Shown: in pieces, positions 63,279 to 64,000 of the stretch | How positions within the stretch are numbered: the stretch's first letter is position 1 | How the letters are laid out: every line of letters begins with the position of its first letter | From: Uranotaenia lowii | Lineage: Eukaryota > Arthropoda > Insecta > Diptera > Culicidae | Reading direction: 5' to 3' | Assembly (NCBI RefSeq): GCF_029784155.1 | Contig: NC_073691.1 | Location: forward strand, 55,424,356-55,488,355 | Length of the DNA stretch: 64,000 nucleotides | Program-made: the position numbers and the translations under genes | The notes under the pieces: generated by a model | What the model was told of the DNA's origin: nothing | The model's database searches: none | What the model saw: the letters and a program-made list of their open reading frames with translations, nothing else

Positions 63279-64000
63279 TGTTCATATGTAACTAGAGAAA
63301 AAAAAATCATTGGATATAAAACATCACAACAATTTGTCATTGAGAAAATCGAGGGTAAACTATAGAGCTCTGATATTGTCTCTGTAAAGTCTGTACCAAA
63401 AATTTACAAAATCTAAATAAAATTTACAAATTAAAAAAAACCCTAAAAAACCAAATGATATGAAAAGATGATAAAATGTCTTCATATTTTTAGGTTTTTT
63501 CTGCACCAGAAATAAATAACTTTTATTTTAGAAACATTTGATGGATTAGTAGAGATTCAATATTTCATACCGTAGGTTCTCGTTTAATGCGCGAGTCGAT
63601 TTAAAAAAAGTTGTAAGATGATAAACACTGAATTCGACTTTATGCGTGATGCTTGTTCACTTGAAATGATGATATTCCTGTATTTTATCCCTCTTCCATA
63701 AAAAGCGCGCATTTGATTTAGTAATACATTCCACAAACATAATTCAATTACATAATTAACAGAGACATTTCTTAACATTCACTTGTACGCACTAGACATT
63801 CTTCACTTCCGAGCAATTTCCATAACTTTTATTTGCATTTTCCCACCCATTATCTCACATTCCGATTGATGCGAATATCTCACTAATCAGCAGAAGCAGC
63901 AGCAGCAGCAGCATCAGGAAAAAATACACCATCCACAAATTACCGGTGGCGGTCGATTAAAATGCCATCATCAAATGTAAACTCTACACTCTCAATTAAT
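63279..64000. other. Non-coding, with an (AGC)n run
   Basis: AGC repeats at about 63891-63917. No frame over 64 codons and no other structure recognised. Confidence 0.4.

Overview
This looks like a eukaryotic, AT-rich insect window, most likely from a mosquito or related dipteran. The clues are a DD37E Tc1/mariner transposase (a family described mainly from mosquitoes), a monocarboxylate-transporter exon with a normal splice donor, and a very dense load of DNA transposons, Helitrons and LINEs. No rRNA, operon, prokaryotic gene or CRISPR is present. The only host coding sequence I can support is one first coding exon of an SLC16-type transporter at 17380-17776 on the minus strand. Its next exons were not found; if they lie to the left inside this window, they are separated by long TE-filled intron.

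Left part (1-17 kb): a fossil mariner fragment (885-1205); a degenerate TIR element (1391-2300); a 1.3 kb hAT-type element with 8-bp target duplication (3262-4551); a 1.26 kb minus-strand retrocopy holding only LINE ORF1 plus a poly(A) tail, with a 13-bp duplication (4972-6233); a second hAT-type element (6738-8194); a nearly full-length RTE-like LINE with an intact endonuclease-RT frame (8489-11842); and two TA-flanked elements (12763-13792, itself hit by a LINE tail, and 14156-15101).

Middle (18-44 kb): a Helitron with internal repeats abutting a TIR element (18269-20168); a short LTR retrotransposon with identical LTRs (20362-21737); a G-rich-ended TA element carrying a tRNA-like module and a second Helitron (21821-24692); dispersed repeats; arrays of a 9-bp TTTTGTCAA-like minisatellite; a duplicated block A/B (32984-33953 and 35993-36510), where copy A has a hAT insertion and copy B keeps the empty site; long-armed inverted repeats (34258-35829, 37735-38730); LINE fragments; and a TA element (42342-43385).

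Right part (44-64 kb): a 1.8 kb almost complete palindrome (44940-46759); a TIR element (48029-49012); a Tc1-like transposon with IR/DR ends and a one-frameshift transposase (49397-52708) that has taken two further insertions, one a foldback with a tRNA-like module in each arm; about 1.35 kb of a 12-bp satellite (59394-60748) directly after a dispersed repeat; and a TA element (60938-63276) containing an apparently intact DD37E transposon (61619-62922) and a tRNA-derived SINE.

The main biology is layered transposition. Exact target duplications, one internal empty site and nested copies allow the order of several insertions to be read from the sequence. Seven tRNA-like Pol III modules, mostly inside DNA elements rather than free SINEs, and several foldback structures are the most unusual features. 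All alignments here were made by eye.
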